This document shows positions 17,504 through 26,952 of a stretch of 64,000 bases of DNA, one piece after another. A program made the position numbers and the translations under genes. How positions within the stretch are numbered: position 1 is the first letter of the stretch; each line of letters begins with the position of its first letter. The notes under the pieces are model-generated. The model did not search any database. It was given only the letters and a program-made list of their open reading frames with translations, and was not told the DNA's origin. The DNA is from an uncultured Salinisphaerales bacterium. Its GTDB lineage: Bacteria > Pseudomonadota > Gammaproteobacteria > Nevskiales > CAJXLF01. The stretch covers positions 112,568-176,567 of the forward strand of contig CAJXLF010000007.1 in NCBI GenBank assembly GCA_913055805.1, in the 5' to 3' direction.

Positions 17504-19174
17504 ATGAAGCGAGCCTTGAGCAAATGGCTGCTAACTGCTGTGTTTTTCCTGGCGGCATGCAGTGATGGCGATAACGCTCCAGGACGGCCGGTGTCCCCTG
17601 GGGGAAGTGGCGGGCCCAGTGTGGTGCCAGGCTGTGCGCCTGATGGTGAGCCGCTGATTCTGGAGGGGCACGCCGGCAGTGATCAGGCCAGGACGTATCT
17701 ACTTTTGCCCTTCGAAGTGATGCCGGGTGTCACGCGGGTGGAAGTGGGTTACAGCTGGGTGGATAGCTCACCTCTGCCCTCGACGCCTGTTACCCAGAGT
17801 GTTTTCGACCTGGGGCTCTGGGATGCGGATGGTTACCGGGAGCCAGCAGGTTTCCGCGGCTGGTCAGGCAGTCGTCAGGGGCGCCTGCATGAAGGACAGT
17901 CGCCTGTATTTATCCAGGCGGACAGCGCAGAGCGTGGTTACAGTCCGGGTGTGATCGAGGTCGGTGTCTGGCATGTCGAACTGGGTGTGGCTGCCCTGGG
18001 GCCGGCGGGCGCCGATTGGCGGGTGGAGGTACGTTGTCTGACGACAGCGACCGGAAGTGAGCCGGTGGCTGACCCTGTACAGGCTGGGCATGTGGCCAAT
18101 GACCAGCCTGGCTGGTATCACGCCGATTTTCATATGCACGGCTTCCACTCCAACCCGAATGGGCCGGACTGGGCGGATTTTGTGCAGCAGGCGCGAGACG
18201 CGCAACTCGATATTCTGGTGGTCACGGAGTACGTCAGCGGCCGGCATTGGGACACTCTGGGCTCAGTGCAGCGGGCGCATCCTGATCTGCTGGTCTGGCC
18301 GGGACGCGAAATCATCACCTACTTCGGCCATGCCAACACCTTTGGCGAAACACCGTCGGTGCTGGAATACCGGCATGGTTTGGAGGACATCAGCCTGCGC
18401 GATATCCAGGTAGCGGCCAAGGGCGACGATGCGTTGTTCCAGGTCAATCATCCGACGACCTTCGAAGGCTTCCTGTTCCGGAATTTCTGCCGCGGTTGTG
18501 CCTTCGAGCTGGAGGACGAAATCGACTGGTCGATGGTGGATACCCTGGAAGTGATGAACGGTCCGAACCTGGTCAACCAGACCGACCTGGGATTGCCCGG
18601 TCTGCCCTTGCCCCTGCCGCTGATGATCCAGAGTCCCTTTCTGCAACCGGCGATTGATCTGTGGCATGAACTGCTGAACCAGGGTTACAAGATCACCGCC
18701 ACCAGCGGGTCGGATTCCAAGGGCGTGGATGCGCCGGAGGAGCGCGGTCGCAAGGGCTATGGTTCGTCGGCCACGGCTGTATATGCTGACAGGCTTTCGC
18801 GTGCCGCGGTGACGGAGGCGCTGAAAGCCGGGCGCGCCTATATCAAGACGCGCGGCGTGGTCGCCAGCCCTTCGCTGGACATGACCGTCACCACACCGGG
18901 TGGACAGTCCGGCAGTTTCGGCAGTGAGCTGCGGGCAGACAGCGCCACGTTAAGCGTGACGGTCACGGAAGGCGATGGCCAGCTACTGCGGATCATTCGT
19001 AATGGCAGTCCCGTCAGTCTGGCGCCCATCAGCGGCAGCCCGTTCACGCATGAAATGCAGATCAGTCGTGATGCCGGGGAAGGGCCGCTGGGTACTTTCT
19101 GGCGGGTGGAGACGCTGGACCTGCAGTCCATCACCACTATCGGCAATCCGGTGTTTCTGCAGGGGGTGGACTAG
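17504..19174 (+). CDS. PHP-domain lipoprotein (CehA/McbA-type metallohydrolase)
   Basis: The 556-residue product has a lipoprotein signal (hydrophobic run ending FLAACSDG, lipobox cysteine about residue 19), then a Gly/Pro-rich linker. A beta-rich domain covers residues 45-190. A PHP metal-dependent phosphoesterase domain begins at HADFHMH (H206, H210, H212) and continues through VTEYVSGRHWD, WPGREIITYFGHANTFG and FQVNHPTTF, with SGSDSKGVD near residue 400. A C-terminal beta domain follows. CehA-like PHP proteins are secreted or membrane-anchored hydrolases, but the substrate here is unknown. It ends in a CTAG that also supplies the stop codon of the convergent oxidase gene. It has no operon partners. 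Confidence 0.75.
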   Translation: MKRALSKWLLTAVFFLAACSDGDNAPGRPVSPGGSGGPSVVPGCAPDGEPLILEGHAGSDQARTYLLLPFEVMPGVTRVEVGYSWVDSSPLPSTPVTQSVFDLGLWDADGYREPAGFRGWSGSRQGRLHEGQSPVFIQADSAERGYSPGVIEVGVWHVELGVAALGPAGADWRVEVRCLTTATGSEPVADPVQAGHVANDQPGWYHADFHMHGFHSNPNGPDWADFVQQARDAQLDILVVTEYVSGRHWDTLGSVQRAHPDLLVWPGREIITYFGHANTFGETPSVLEYRHGLEDISLRDIQVAAKGDDALFQVNHPTTFEGFLFRNFCRGCAFELEDEIDWSMVDTLEVMNGPNLVNQTDLGLPGLPLPLPLMIQSPFLQPAIDLWHELLNQGYKITATSGSDSKGVDAPEERGRKGYGSSATAVYADRLSRAAVTEALKAGRAYIKTRGVVASPSLDMTVTTPGGQSGSFGSELRADSATLSVTVTEGDGQLLRIIRNGSPVSLAPISGSPFTHEMQISRDAGEGPLGTFWRVETLDLQSITTIGNPVFLQGVD

Positions 19175-20564
19175 GGCAGCGTTTTGCCCGGATTGAGGAT
19201 GCCATTTGGATCAAATACGGCCTTGAGCTGCTTCATCAACGCCAGCGCATTGGGTTCGATTTCGCGCGCAATATAGTCGCGTTTCTCGATGCCCACGCCG
19301 TGCTCGCCGGACAGGGTGCCGCCCAGCGACAGCACCAGGTCGAAGACCTCGTCCAGGCAGCGATGCATGGCTTGAAGCTGGTCGGCATCGTCAGGGTCGC
19401 CCAGGATGTTGACGTGAATATTGCCGTTGCCGGCATGCCCGAAGTTGACGATGGTGACGGCGTGCTTTTCCGACAGGGTCTGCAGGCGCTCGATCATTTC
19501 CGGAATACGCGAGACCGGCACCACCACATCTTCGTTGATCTTTTTGGGCGCGACCTTGCGCAGTGCGGGTGACAGCGCCTTGCGCGTGGCCCACAGGCTT
19601 TGCACTTCCTGTGCGTCCGCCGCGGCACGCCATTCCAGCAGCCCTTCGTTGCGGGCCGCGGTTTCCACGGCCTGGACTGCGTGATCGATGGCGGCGTCGC
19701 TGCCGTCCACTTCCAGCATCAGCATGGCGCCGGCATCTTCCGGCAGGTCGGTGTCCCAGTCAGTCTCCGAGTAGCCGCGGATCATGTCGATGGAGGCGCC
19801 GTCGATGAATTCCAGCACGCATGGGGTCTCCGGCTGCGCCATGATGGCCGTGACGGCCTGCGCGGCACTGCCGATGTCCTTGTACAGCGCGCGCAGGGTG
19901 CGCTTGGTCTGGGGGCGGGGGGTCAGCTTGAGCGTGGCCTCGGTGATGATGGCCAGGGTGCCTTCCGAGCCGATGAACAGGCGGGTCAGGTCGTAGCCGA
20001 CCACGCCCTTGCTGGTACGTACGCCGGTGCGCAGGATTTCGCCGCTGCCGGTCACCGCGGTCAGCCCCAGCGTATTCTCGCGGCAGGTGCCGTATTTCAC
20101 GGCATGGGGCCCGGCGGAATTGCAGGCCAGATTGCCGCCGATACTGGAATAGGCGGCGCTGCTCGGGTCGGGCGCCCAGAAAAAGCCCTTGGCGGCGGCC
20201 GCTTCCTGTAGCTGGGCATTGGTGATGCCGGCTTCGGCGACGGCGAGGCGATCATCGGCATTGATCTCCAGAACACGGTTCATGCGTTCCAGGCTCAGCA
20301 CCAGCCCGCCTTCGGTGGGCACGGTGGCGCCTATAGTATTGGTGCCGCGCCCGCGGGTGGTCAGCGGTACGCAATATTCGTTGCAGAGCTGGACGGCTTG
20401 CTGCACCTGGTCGATGTGTGTGGCGAAGCCCAGCGCCTGCGGCAGGGCCACGCGGCGGCTGTTGTCATAGCCGTAGGGCAGGCAGTCAGCCGGATCCGTG
20501 CTGCAGTTGTCCGTGCCCAGCGCGTCGCGCAGGCCAACAACGAAGCCGTCAGGCAATGCTTCCA

Positions 20565-20565
<1 letters not shown>
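19171..20565 (-). CDS. FAD-binding oxidase, GlcD/D-lactate dehydrogenase type
   Basis: A 464-residue vanillyl-alcohol-oxidase-fold enzyme. The FAD domain (about residues 35-215) shows LTTRGRGTNTIGATVP, DPSSAAYSSIGGNLACNSAG and FIGSEGTLAIITEATL. The C-terminal FAD-linked oxidase domain has the NFGHAGNGNIHVN metal/active-site motif and GTLSGEHGVGIEKRDY. These match bacterial D-lactate dehydrogenase (cytochrome-type) and glycolate oxidase GlcD; no glcE/glcF partners are adjacent, so a single-subunit 2-hydroxyacid dehydrogenase feeding electrons to the respiratory chain is most likely. Its stop codon lies in the CTAG shared with the convergent lipoprotein gene, and its start abuts the diaA stop. 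Confidence 0.88.
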
Positions 20566-21531
<966 letters not shown>

Positions 21532-21578
21532 TTTATTGCGCGAGGGTTTGGCCGGATTCGTTCCGGATTTGCTGCGGG

Positions 21579-23564
21579 TTAGCGGTTCAGCAGTTCCTCT
21601 GGTAAATAACCTTCTTCTTCGCTTTCTTCGGGCTCTTCTGAAGGCGGCTTGTCAGCCAGCAAGCGAGGGCGGCCGTCACTGAAATGCGCCCACACCAGGC
21701 CGCGGCTGATGCGGCCGCCGCCCTGCAGGGTCAGCACGCCGCTGGCAGCCGGATAGCCGAAGCCCGCGCGCAGATTGTTTTTGGCGATCTGTGTAGCCAG
21801 TGCATAGGCATCAAAACCCAGTGCGTATAAGCGGGGCAACTGGGCATAGCTGCTGGGCCAGAGTTTGGCTGCCATATCGCGCGCCTGTTGCAGATCTGCG
21901 TTCTGGTCGAGTATCCAGGGCATGTCGCCAAAACGGATGCCATTCAGATCCTGGTCGAGGCGTTCGTTGCGGCTGCCGCTATAAATGTGTGAGGTGGCGT
22001 ATACAGGTACCCGGCTGGCGCGGTAGAAGCGTAGCTGGGGCCGGATCAGGCGGGCCTGCTGGGGTTGTGCGGCGAGGAAGATGTAGTCCATGTCGCTGCG
22101 GATGGGCTGGTCTTTGCCGCCATAGCGCAGCAGGCGGGTAATCGGTTCGCGAAAGTCCACGCCTTCGGGATCAAAGAAAGCGTAGTCGAGCAGTTGTCCG
22201 CCCTTGCTTTGAAGTGATTGCTGGAAGGCCTGCAGGGTACGCTGTCCCCAGTCGTTCTTGGGCACAATGGCCAGGGCATTGAGGCGTCCGTCGGCCAGCG
22301 CCCGTTCCGCTACCTGGGCGGCTTCGTCTTCGGGTGACAGGCCGAACTGATAGAAGCCGGGGATGTGGGCGCTGCTGTTTTCCAGATAGTTGAGGGCCAG
22401 TATGGGCACCGGCGTTTCCATGGACTGGGCCAGGCGCGCCACGTTGTCCTTCTCCAGCGGCCCGACCAGGATGTCGGCGCCTGCCAGGATGGCCTGTTCT
22501 GTGACGCGCTCAATACTGTTATCTGCCGCGCCGGTATCGAAGACCAGTACCTGTGGGTGATCTTCCGTTTTGTTGAGGCCGCCAGTGCGCCGGTAGTAGG
22601 CGGTCATGAACCCGTCACGCACGGCAGTGGCCGCAGAGGCATAGGGGCCGCTCAAGGGCAGGAGCAGGGCTATGCTGTCAAAGGAGGTGTCCGGCACGTA
22701 GGCTCTGAGCGGGCTGGGTGCGTTGGCCTGCATGCGCTCGCCTTCTTTCAGCTCCTTGGACAGGATGGTCTGATTGGCGGGGTGTCCGGGATAATTGCGT
22801 TCCCACTGACTGATGGCGTTGCGTAATTCGTCCGGTCCAAGCCACAAATCCAGCATGACATTGGCCAGTTCCACCCAGCCGCGGGTCTCGCGATCATAGG
22901 AAGCGATTTCCTGCGGATTGTCCGCCATCGGCGGCGCGCTGCGCAGCGTGCGCCAGATGTGTTCGCGGTGAGTCCGACGAGCCTGCGCGGAGTGAATGAG
23001 CTGCTCCTGGCGGACCAGTGCGTGGATGGCGTCCAGCGTCTGGCCCAGGGCCAGATGGGCGTTGGCGCGCGCCGCCCAGATGCGTTGGGCGATATCTTCC
23101 GGCACCTGGCGCTCCGGCGCAGGCAGTCTGGAAAGCAGGGTCAGCGGGCGGTCAGCGAATTGCCCCAGTTCGGCAAGCAGCAGTGTGGCGCGCCTGCGCT
23201 GGGATTCCGGAAGCCGCTCAACCTGTAAGTCGTCCAGTATTTGCAGTGCCTGCCTGTCCTTGCCTTCATGATACGAAGCTTCGGCGGCACGCAGGAGTAG
23301 CGCCTTGCGATCATTGCCTTCGGCCTGTTCGGCGGCATTCAGGTAAAAATCGCTGCCGTGCTCTTCTTTACGCGCCCGGGCTTTTGCTTCGGTGGCATCC
23401 TGTGCGGGCGATTCGCTGCGGGCCGGTGGGGTGTCCCCGCCCAGTATGGGAGGCAGGGGAGATGTCCAGGGCGAGGTGCCCGCGCAGGCGCTCAGGCCGA
23501 TAAGAACAGTCAGAAATAGCAGGGGGCGGCGTAATGATAAAACGGAGACGTCGGTTTGGCTCAT
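21579..23564 (-). CDS. lpoA: penicillin-binding protein activator LpoA (YraM/LppC)
   Basis: LpoA is an outer-membrane lipoprotein that reaches through the periplasm to stimulate PBP1A. The 661-residue product has a lipoprotein signal with lipobox LSAC (C27), a helical TPR-like N-terminal domain to about residue 280, and a C-terminal periplasmic-binding-protein-like domain (from about 300, IALLLPLSGPYASAATAVRDGF, typical of the LppC family). It ends in an unusual acidic tail (EEPEESEEEGYLPEELL). The linkage with divergent rsmI and downstream yraN and diaA confirms the assignment. No class A PBP gene lies in the window. Confidence 0.93.
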   Translation of the reverse strand: MSQTDVSVLSLRRPLLFLTVLIGLSACAGTSPWTSPLPPILGGDTPPARSESPAQDATEAKARARKEEHGSDFYLNAAEQAEGNDRKALLLRAAEASYHEGKDRQALQILDDLQVERLPESQRRRATLLLAELGQFADRPLTLLSRLPAPERQVPEDIAQRIWAARANAHLALGQTLDAIHALVRQEQLIHSAQARRTHREHIWRTLRSAPPMADNPQEIASYDRETRGWVELANVMLDLWLGPDELRNAISQWERNYPGHPANQTILSKELKEGERMQANAPSPLRAYVPDTSFDSIALLLPLSGPYASAATAVRDGFMTAYYRRTGGLNKTEDHPQVLVFDTGAADNSIERVTEQAILAGADILVGPLEKDNVARLAQSMETPVPILALNYLENSSAHIPGFYQFGLSPEDEAAQVAERALADGRLNALAIVPKNDWGQRTLQAFQQSLQSKGGQLLDYAFFDPEGVDFREPITRLLRYGGKDQPIRSDMDYIFLAAQPQQARLIRPQLRFYRASRVPVYATSHIYSGSRNERLDQDLNGIRFGDMPWILDQNADLQQARDMAAKLWPSSYAQLPRLYALGFDAYALATQIAKNNLRAGFGYPAASGVLTLQGGGRISRGLVWAHFSDGRPRLLADKPPSEEPEESEEEGYLPEELLNR

Positions 23565-23674
23565 GATGATTAGCTTGCTGGGGGCTGGGCCGCGTTCATG
23601 AGCGACATCATACCTGATTGCACCACCGCTGCCCGCTACGATGCCGGTTCTCCGGCTGTGCCAGAATATGCGCC

Positions 23675-24526
23675 ATGTCAGCAGGTCGTTTGTATATCGT
23701 GTCCACGCCTATCGGCAATCTCGAGGATTTTTCCCGGCGGGCCGAGGGGGTGCTGCGTTCAGTGTCCCTGATCGCCGCCGAGGATACCCGGCATAGCCGC
23801 AAGCTGCTCGATCACTTCGGTATTTCCACGCCGATGCAGGCGGTGCATGAACATAATGAAGTGCAGGTGGTGCCGCAGCTGATTGAGCGTCTGCAGGGCG
23901 GCGAAGACCTGGCTCTGATCTCTGACGCAGGCACGCCTCTGGTCAGCGACCCAGGATTTGTGCTGGTGCGTGCGGCAAGGCAGGCAGGGATCGAGGTGCA
24001 GGCGGTTCCCGGTGCCTCAGCCTTGCTGGCTGCACTGGCGGTATCCGGGCTGCCCACGGATCGCTTTGTCTTTGAAGGATTCCTGCCGGCCAAGTCCCGG
24101 GCGCGCCGCGAACGTCTGCTTGCGCTCAAGAGTGAAGCGCGTACCTTGGTGTTGTACGAATCCAGTCATCGAATTGCCGACTGTGCCGGGGACCTGGCCG
24201 ATCTCTACGAACCTGAGCGGCCGGTCTGCATCGCCCGTGAACTGACCAAGATGCATGAGGAATCCGCGCTTATGCCCGTCAGTGCGTTGCCGGGCTGGCT
24301 GGCGGCGGATGCCAATCGCTGCCGGGGGGAGTTCGTGCTGATTGTTGGCGGACAGCCGGATCACAATCCTGCCCGGCAGGCGGCGGAACCCTTGCTGAGA
24401 GCGTTGCTCGAGGAGTTGCCACCCGCGGCCGCAGCGCGTCTCGCCGCCAAGCTTACGGATCAGCCGCGCAAGGCGCTCTATCAGCTGGCCCTGGAAATCA
24501 GGCCGGAAGCCGGTCGGGTGGAGTAG
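23675..24526 (+). CDS. rsmI: 16S rRNA (cytidine-1402-2'-O)-methyltransferase RsmI
   Basis: RsmI 2'-O-methylates C1402 in the decoding centre of 16S rRNA using S-adenosylmethionine; RsmH, encoded just downstream, adds the N4 methyl to the same base. The 283-residue protein has the tetrapyrrole-methylase-like fold with LYIVSTPIGNLEDFSRRA, LISDAGTPLVSDPG, VPGASALLAALAVSGLP and the FEGFLPAKSRAR motif. ATG 23675 is chosen because MSAGRLYIVSTPIGN is the family start; an upstream start at 23618 would add an atypical leader. It is divergent from lpoA and followed 10 bp later by the RNase P RNA gene. Confidence 0.95.
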   Translation: MSAGRLYIVSTPIGNLEDFSRRAEGVLRSVSLIAAEDTRHSRKLLDHFGISTPMQAVHEHNEVQVVPQLIERLQGGEDLALISDAGTPLVSDPGFVLVRAARQAGIEVQAVPGASALLAALAVSGLPTDRFVFEGFLPAKSRARRERLLALKSEARTLVLYESSHRIADCAGDLADLYEPERPVCIARELTKMHEESALMPVSALPGWLAADANRCRGEFVLIVGGQPDHNPARQAAEPLLRALLEELPPAAAARLAAKLTDQPRKALYQLALEIRPEAGRVE

Positions 24527-24536
24527 AATAGCGGCC

Positions 24537-24897
24537 GGAGCCGGCCGGACAGTCGCTGCGTCCTTGTGGCGTGGAGGAAAGTCCGGGCTTCACAGGGCAG
24601 GGTGCCAGGTAACGCCTGGGGGGCGCGAGCCCACGGAAAGTGCCACAGAAAATATACCGCCTAAGCACGTCAGTGCCGGCAAGGTTGAAATGGTGCGGTA
24701 AGAGCGCACCGCACCTCTGGTAACAGAGGTGGCAGGGTAAACCCCACCTGAAGCAAGACCGAATAGAGGAACAGTGCCCTTCGGGGCCGACATGTGGCCC
24801 GCATGGTTCCCGGGTAGGTCGCATGAGGTTACCGGTGACGGTAATCCCAGATGAATGGCTGTTCACGACAGAACCCGGCTTACAGGCCGGCTCCAAC
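24537..24897 (+). ncRNA. rnpB: RNase P catalytic RNA (bacterial type A)
   Basis: The catalytic RNA that matures tRNA 5' ends. The outermost helix P1 is formed by GGAGCCGGCC at 24537-24546 and GGCCGGCTCC at 24885-24894, closing a ~360-nt gene. Inside are the conserved bacterial motifs GGAGGAAAGTCCGGGCT (near 24572), a P4-region ACAGAAAATATACCGCC (near 24645, one base different from the usual ACAGAAACATACCGCC), the AAACCCCACCTGAAGCAAGACC region and the 3' segment GACAGAACCCGGCTTA. The P1 3' strand followed by ACTCTTTTT probably also serves as terminator. It sits between rsmI and mraZ, as in many gammaproteobacteria. Confidence 0.97.
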
Positions 24898-25146
24898 TCT
24901 TTTTCTGCTGCTATCCGCTTTATTCATTATCTATATAGGCTGCTTTGGCCTGTTTGCGGCAGCGTATGGCCTCGAAATGTATACATATACAGTTGATTGG
25001 CAGGTTCCTCTAGGGATTGCATCAATAAATCGTGCTAAGTCATTGTAAATGAAAGTCTTTAGCATCATCACCGTTTCTGATATCAATTGAGTCTGTAACA
25101 TATTGTTTTAAATCATTTTTTTATTGCTCCGAAAAGCGAAATTTTC
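24898..25146. other. AT-rich spacer between rnpB and the mraZ promoter
   Basis: About 250 bp, clearly more AT-rich than its surroundings, with no convincing gene. A short open frame starting inside rnpB runs through it but has no ribosome site or family resemblance. T-rich and A-rich runs near 25105-25145 lie directly upstream of the -35 element at 25147 and could act as an UP element. Confidence 0.5.
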
Positions 25147-25176
25147 TTGACACATGGATGACCGGGTGACTATAGT
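25147..25176 (+). promoter_or_regulatory. sigma70 promoter of the dcw cluster (PmraZ)
   Basis: A perfect -35 TTGACA at 25147-25152 is followed after 18 bp by a -10 TATAGT at 25171-25176, preceded by an A/T-rich tract. It lies about 55 bp before the mraZ start and should drive the dcw transcript. Confidence 0.85.
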
Positions 25177-25210
25177 GGTGCAAAGCGGTGAGATGTGGGT
25201 CAAAGTGGAA
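25176..25210 (+). promoter_or_regulatory. MraZ-type operator repeats
   Basis: Four TGG-type pentamers recur every 10 bp: TGGTG at 25176, CGGTG at 25186, TGGGT at 25196 and TGGAA at 25206, with two of the three spacers identical (CAAAG). MraZ is known to bind TGGGN direct repeats with 10-bp spacing between the promoter and mraZ, so autoregulation of the cluster is expected. Confidence 0.7.
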
Positions 25211-25230
25211 TGGCCGCTTAAGGAGCAGGT

Positions 25231-25698
25231 GTGTTTAGGGGATCGGACGCGATCACCATCGATGAGAAGGGGCGCTTTGCCATACCGGCACGGTATCGGC
25301 AAGGCCTTCGTGATGCCTGCGCCGGACAAATAGTCGTCACTGCTCACCACCGCGACAGCTGTCTCCTGGTTTACCCGCAACCCCGCTGGCTGGAATTTGA
25401 AAGCAGCCTGCTTGCCCGTGGCGGCCTGAATCCCGAAGTCCGTCGGCTGCAGCGTCATTTCGTGGGCAATGCCCGCGATCTGGAGATGGACAAGCAGGGC
25501 CGTCTGTTATTGCCGCAAATGCTCAAGCAGCGCGCCGGGCTTAATGCCAAGGCGGTGCTGGTGGGTATGGGGCAGACCTTCGAGCTCTGGGATGAGGCGC
25601 AGTGGGAGGCCGAGCAGGGCCGTATCAGTGAGCAGTTTGAAATGAATGAGTCCGGTGAGGCGTCGTTGCCTGCCGGTATGGAGGATCTGCCGCTGTAG
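25231..25698 (+). CDS. mraZ: transcriptional regulator MraZ
   Basis: MraZ is a ring-forming DNA-binding protein with two SpoVT/AbrB-like domains that represses its own dcw operon. The 155-residue product shows the duplicated signature: [13 protein letters not shown] in the first half and [14 protein letters not shown] in the second. The start is GTG at 25231 with AAGGAG at 25220-25225 as ribosome site. It is the first gene of the dcw cluster and lies just behind TGG repeats spaced by 10 bp that look like its own binding sites. Confidence 0.96.
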   Translation: MFRGSDAITIDEKGRFAIPARYRQGLRDACAGQIVVTAHHRDSCLLVYPQPRWLEFESSLLARGGLNPEVRRLQRHFVGNARDLEMDKQGRLLLPQMLKQRAGLNAKAVLVGMGQTFELWDEAQWEAEQGRISEQFEMNESGEASLPAGMEDLPL

Positions 25699-25726
25699 CG
25701 GCAGTCATCAGGAGATTGATCAGGGC

Positions 25727-26680
25727 ATGCAGCAGGCGGCAATCGTGACCGATGCAGAACATATTCCGGTACTGCGCGACGCAGCGCTGGACGCCCTTGC
25801 GATCAAGCCTGATGGATTCTACGTGGATGGTACTTTCGGTCGGGGCGGTCACAGCCGGTTGATCCTGTCGAGGCTGGGCCCCGGGGGAAGGTTGCTGGCG
25901 TTCGATAAGGATCCCGATGCCTGTGCGGCGGCTTGGCAGGAACTGGGGCGTGAGCCCCGGTTTCGTATTGAGCGCGGGAGTTTTGCCGCTCTGGAGGCTG
26001 TGGTGGCTGCCGAGCAGCGCCTGGGCAGGGTCGATGGCTTGCTGCTTGATCTGGGTGTTTCGTCGCCGCAGCTGGACAACGCCGAGCGTGGCTTCAGTTT
26101 CCAGAAGGCAGGTCCGCTGGACATGCGTATGGATCCGCAATCGGGCATTTCCGCCGCTGATTGGCTGGCCACTGCAAGCCGTGAGGAGATTTCCCGGGTG
26201 TTGCGGGATTATGGCGAGGAGCGTTTTCACTGGCGTATTGCCGGTGCGATTGTCGCCGCCCGAGCAGAATCACCGTTGCTGGATACCCGGCAGCTGGCCG
26301 GGTTGATTCGGGAGGCGGTGCCTGCGGCGCATAAGCAGAAAATTCATCCGGCAACCCGCAGTTTTCAGGCCCTGCGTATTTTCATAAACCGCGAGCTGGA
26401 TGACCTGGAGGCGGTGCTTGCGCAATCGCTGAGGGTGCTGGCGCCGGGCGGGCGGCTGGTAGTGATCAGTTTCCATTCTCTGGAAGACCGGATTGTGAAG
26501 CGTTTCATGCGCGCCTACGCGCAGCCGGAGCAATCACCTCTGCCGATGGCGCCGATTATTGAGCCCGCGCTCAAACTCTGCGGCAAGGCGCATCGCGCCG
26601 ATACCGTTGAGGTGGAGCAGAATCCACGTGCACGCAGCGCCGTGTTACGTGTGGCAGAACGTACCGGGGTGGCGTTGTGA
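25727..26680 (+). CDS. rsmH: 16S rRNA (cytosine-1402-N4)-methyltransferase RsmH
   Basis: RsmH (MraW) methylates N4 of C1402 in 16S rRNA with SAM. The 317-residue protein has the family motifs [27 protein letters not shown] (SAM loop), [12 protein letters not shown], and near the C-terminus [21 protein letters not shown] 25727 is chosen over upstream in-frame codons because it gives a family-length N-terminus and lies after the mraZ stop. Its stop overlaps the ftsL start (TGATG). Confidence 0.96.
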   Translation: MQQAAIVTDAEHIPVLRDAALDALAIKPDGFYVDGTFGRGGHSRLILSRLGPGGRLLAFDKDPDACAAAWQELGREPRFRIERGSFAALEAVVAAEQRLGRVDGLLLDLGVSSPQLDNAERGFSFQKAGPLDMRMDPQSGISAADWLATASREEISRVLRDYGEERFHWRIAGAIVAARAESPLLDTRQLAGLIREAVPAAHKQKIHPATRSFQALRIFINRELDDLEAVLAQSLRVLAPGGRLVVISFHSLEDRIVKRFMRAYAQPEQSPLPMAPIIEPALKLCGKAHRADTVEVEQNPRARSAVLRVAERTGVAL

Positions 26681-26952
26681 TGCTGCGGCGTCGTGCCTGG
26701 TGGGTGATTGCGCTGCTGGTCGCCAATCTGCTTTCGGCAGTAGCGGTGGTGCAGGCCAAGCATGAGAGCCGGGCGCTGCAGAATGAATTGCAAACCAGTC
26801 GTGTAGAGCGGGACGACATCGAAACCGAGTGGTCACAACTGCAGCTGGAAGAAAGCGCATGGGCCAATCATGGGCGGGTGGATGAAATAGCGCGCGCCAA
26901 GCTTGGCATGCGTGAGCCCGAAGCTTATGTGGTCGTGCGGGAGTCGCCCTGA
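26680..26952 (+). CDS. ftsL: cell division protein FtsL
   Basis: FtsL is a small bitopic divisome protein that forms a complex with FtsB and FtsQ and helps activate FtsWI. The 90-residue product has a short cytoplasmic N-terminus (MLRRRAWW), one membrane helix (VIALLVANLLSAVAVVQA) and a periplasmic leucine-zipper-like coiled coil (about residues 30-65), followed by a conserved ARAKLGMREPEA region. A GTG three bases earlier (26677) could also start it. It overlaps rsmH upstream and ftsI downstream. Confidence 0.93.
   Translation: MLRRRAWWVIALLVANLLSAVAVVQAKHESRALQNELQTSRVERDDIETEWSQLQLEESAWANHGRVDEIARAKLGMREPEAYVVVRESP

Noticed and set aside
24498..24896. Minus-strand open frame over the RNase P RNA gene
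   Set aside because: The region is explained by rnpB with its P1 helix and conserved motifs; such frames over rnpB are a common false call.
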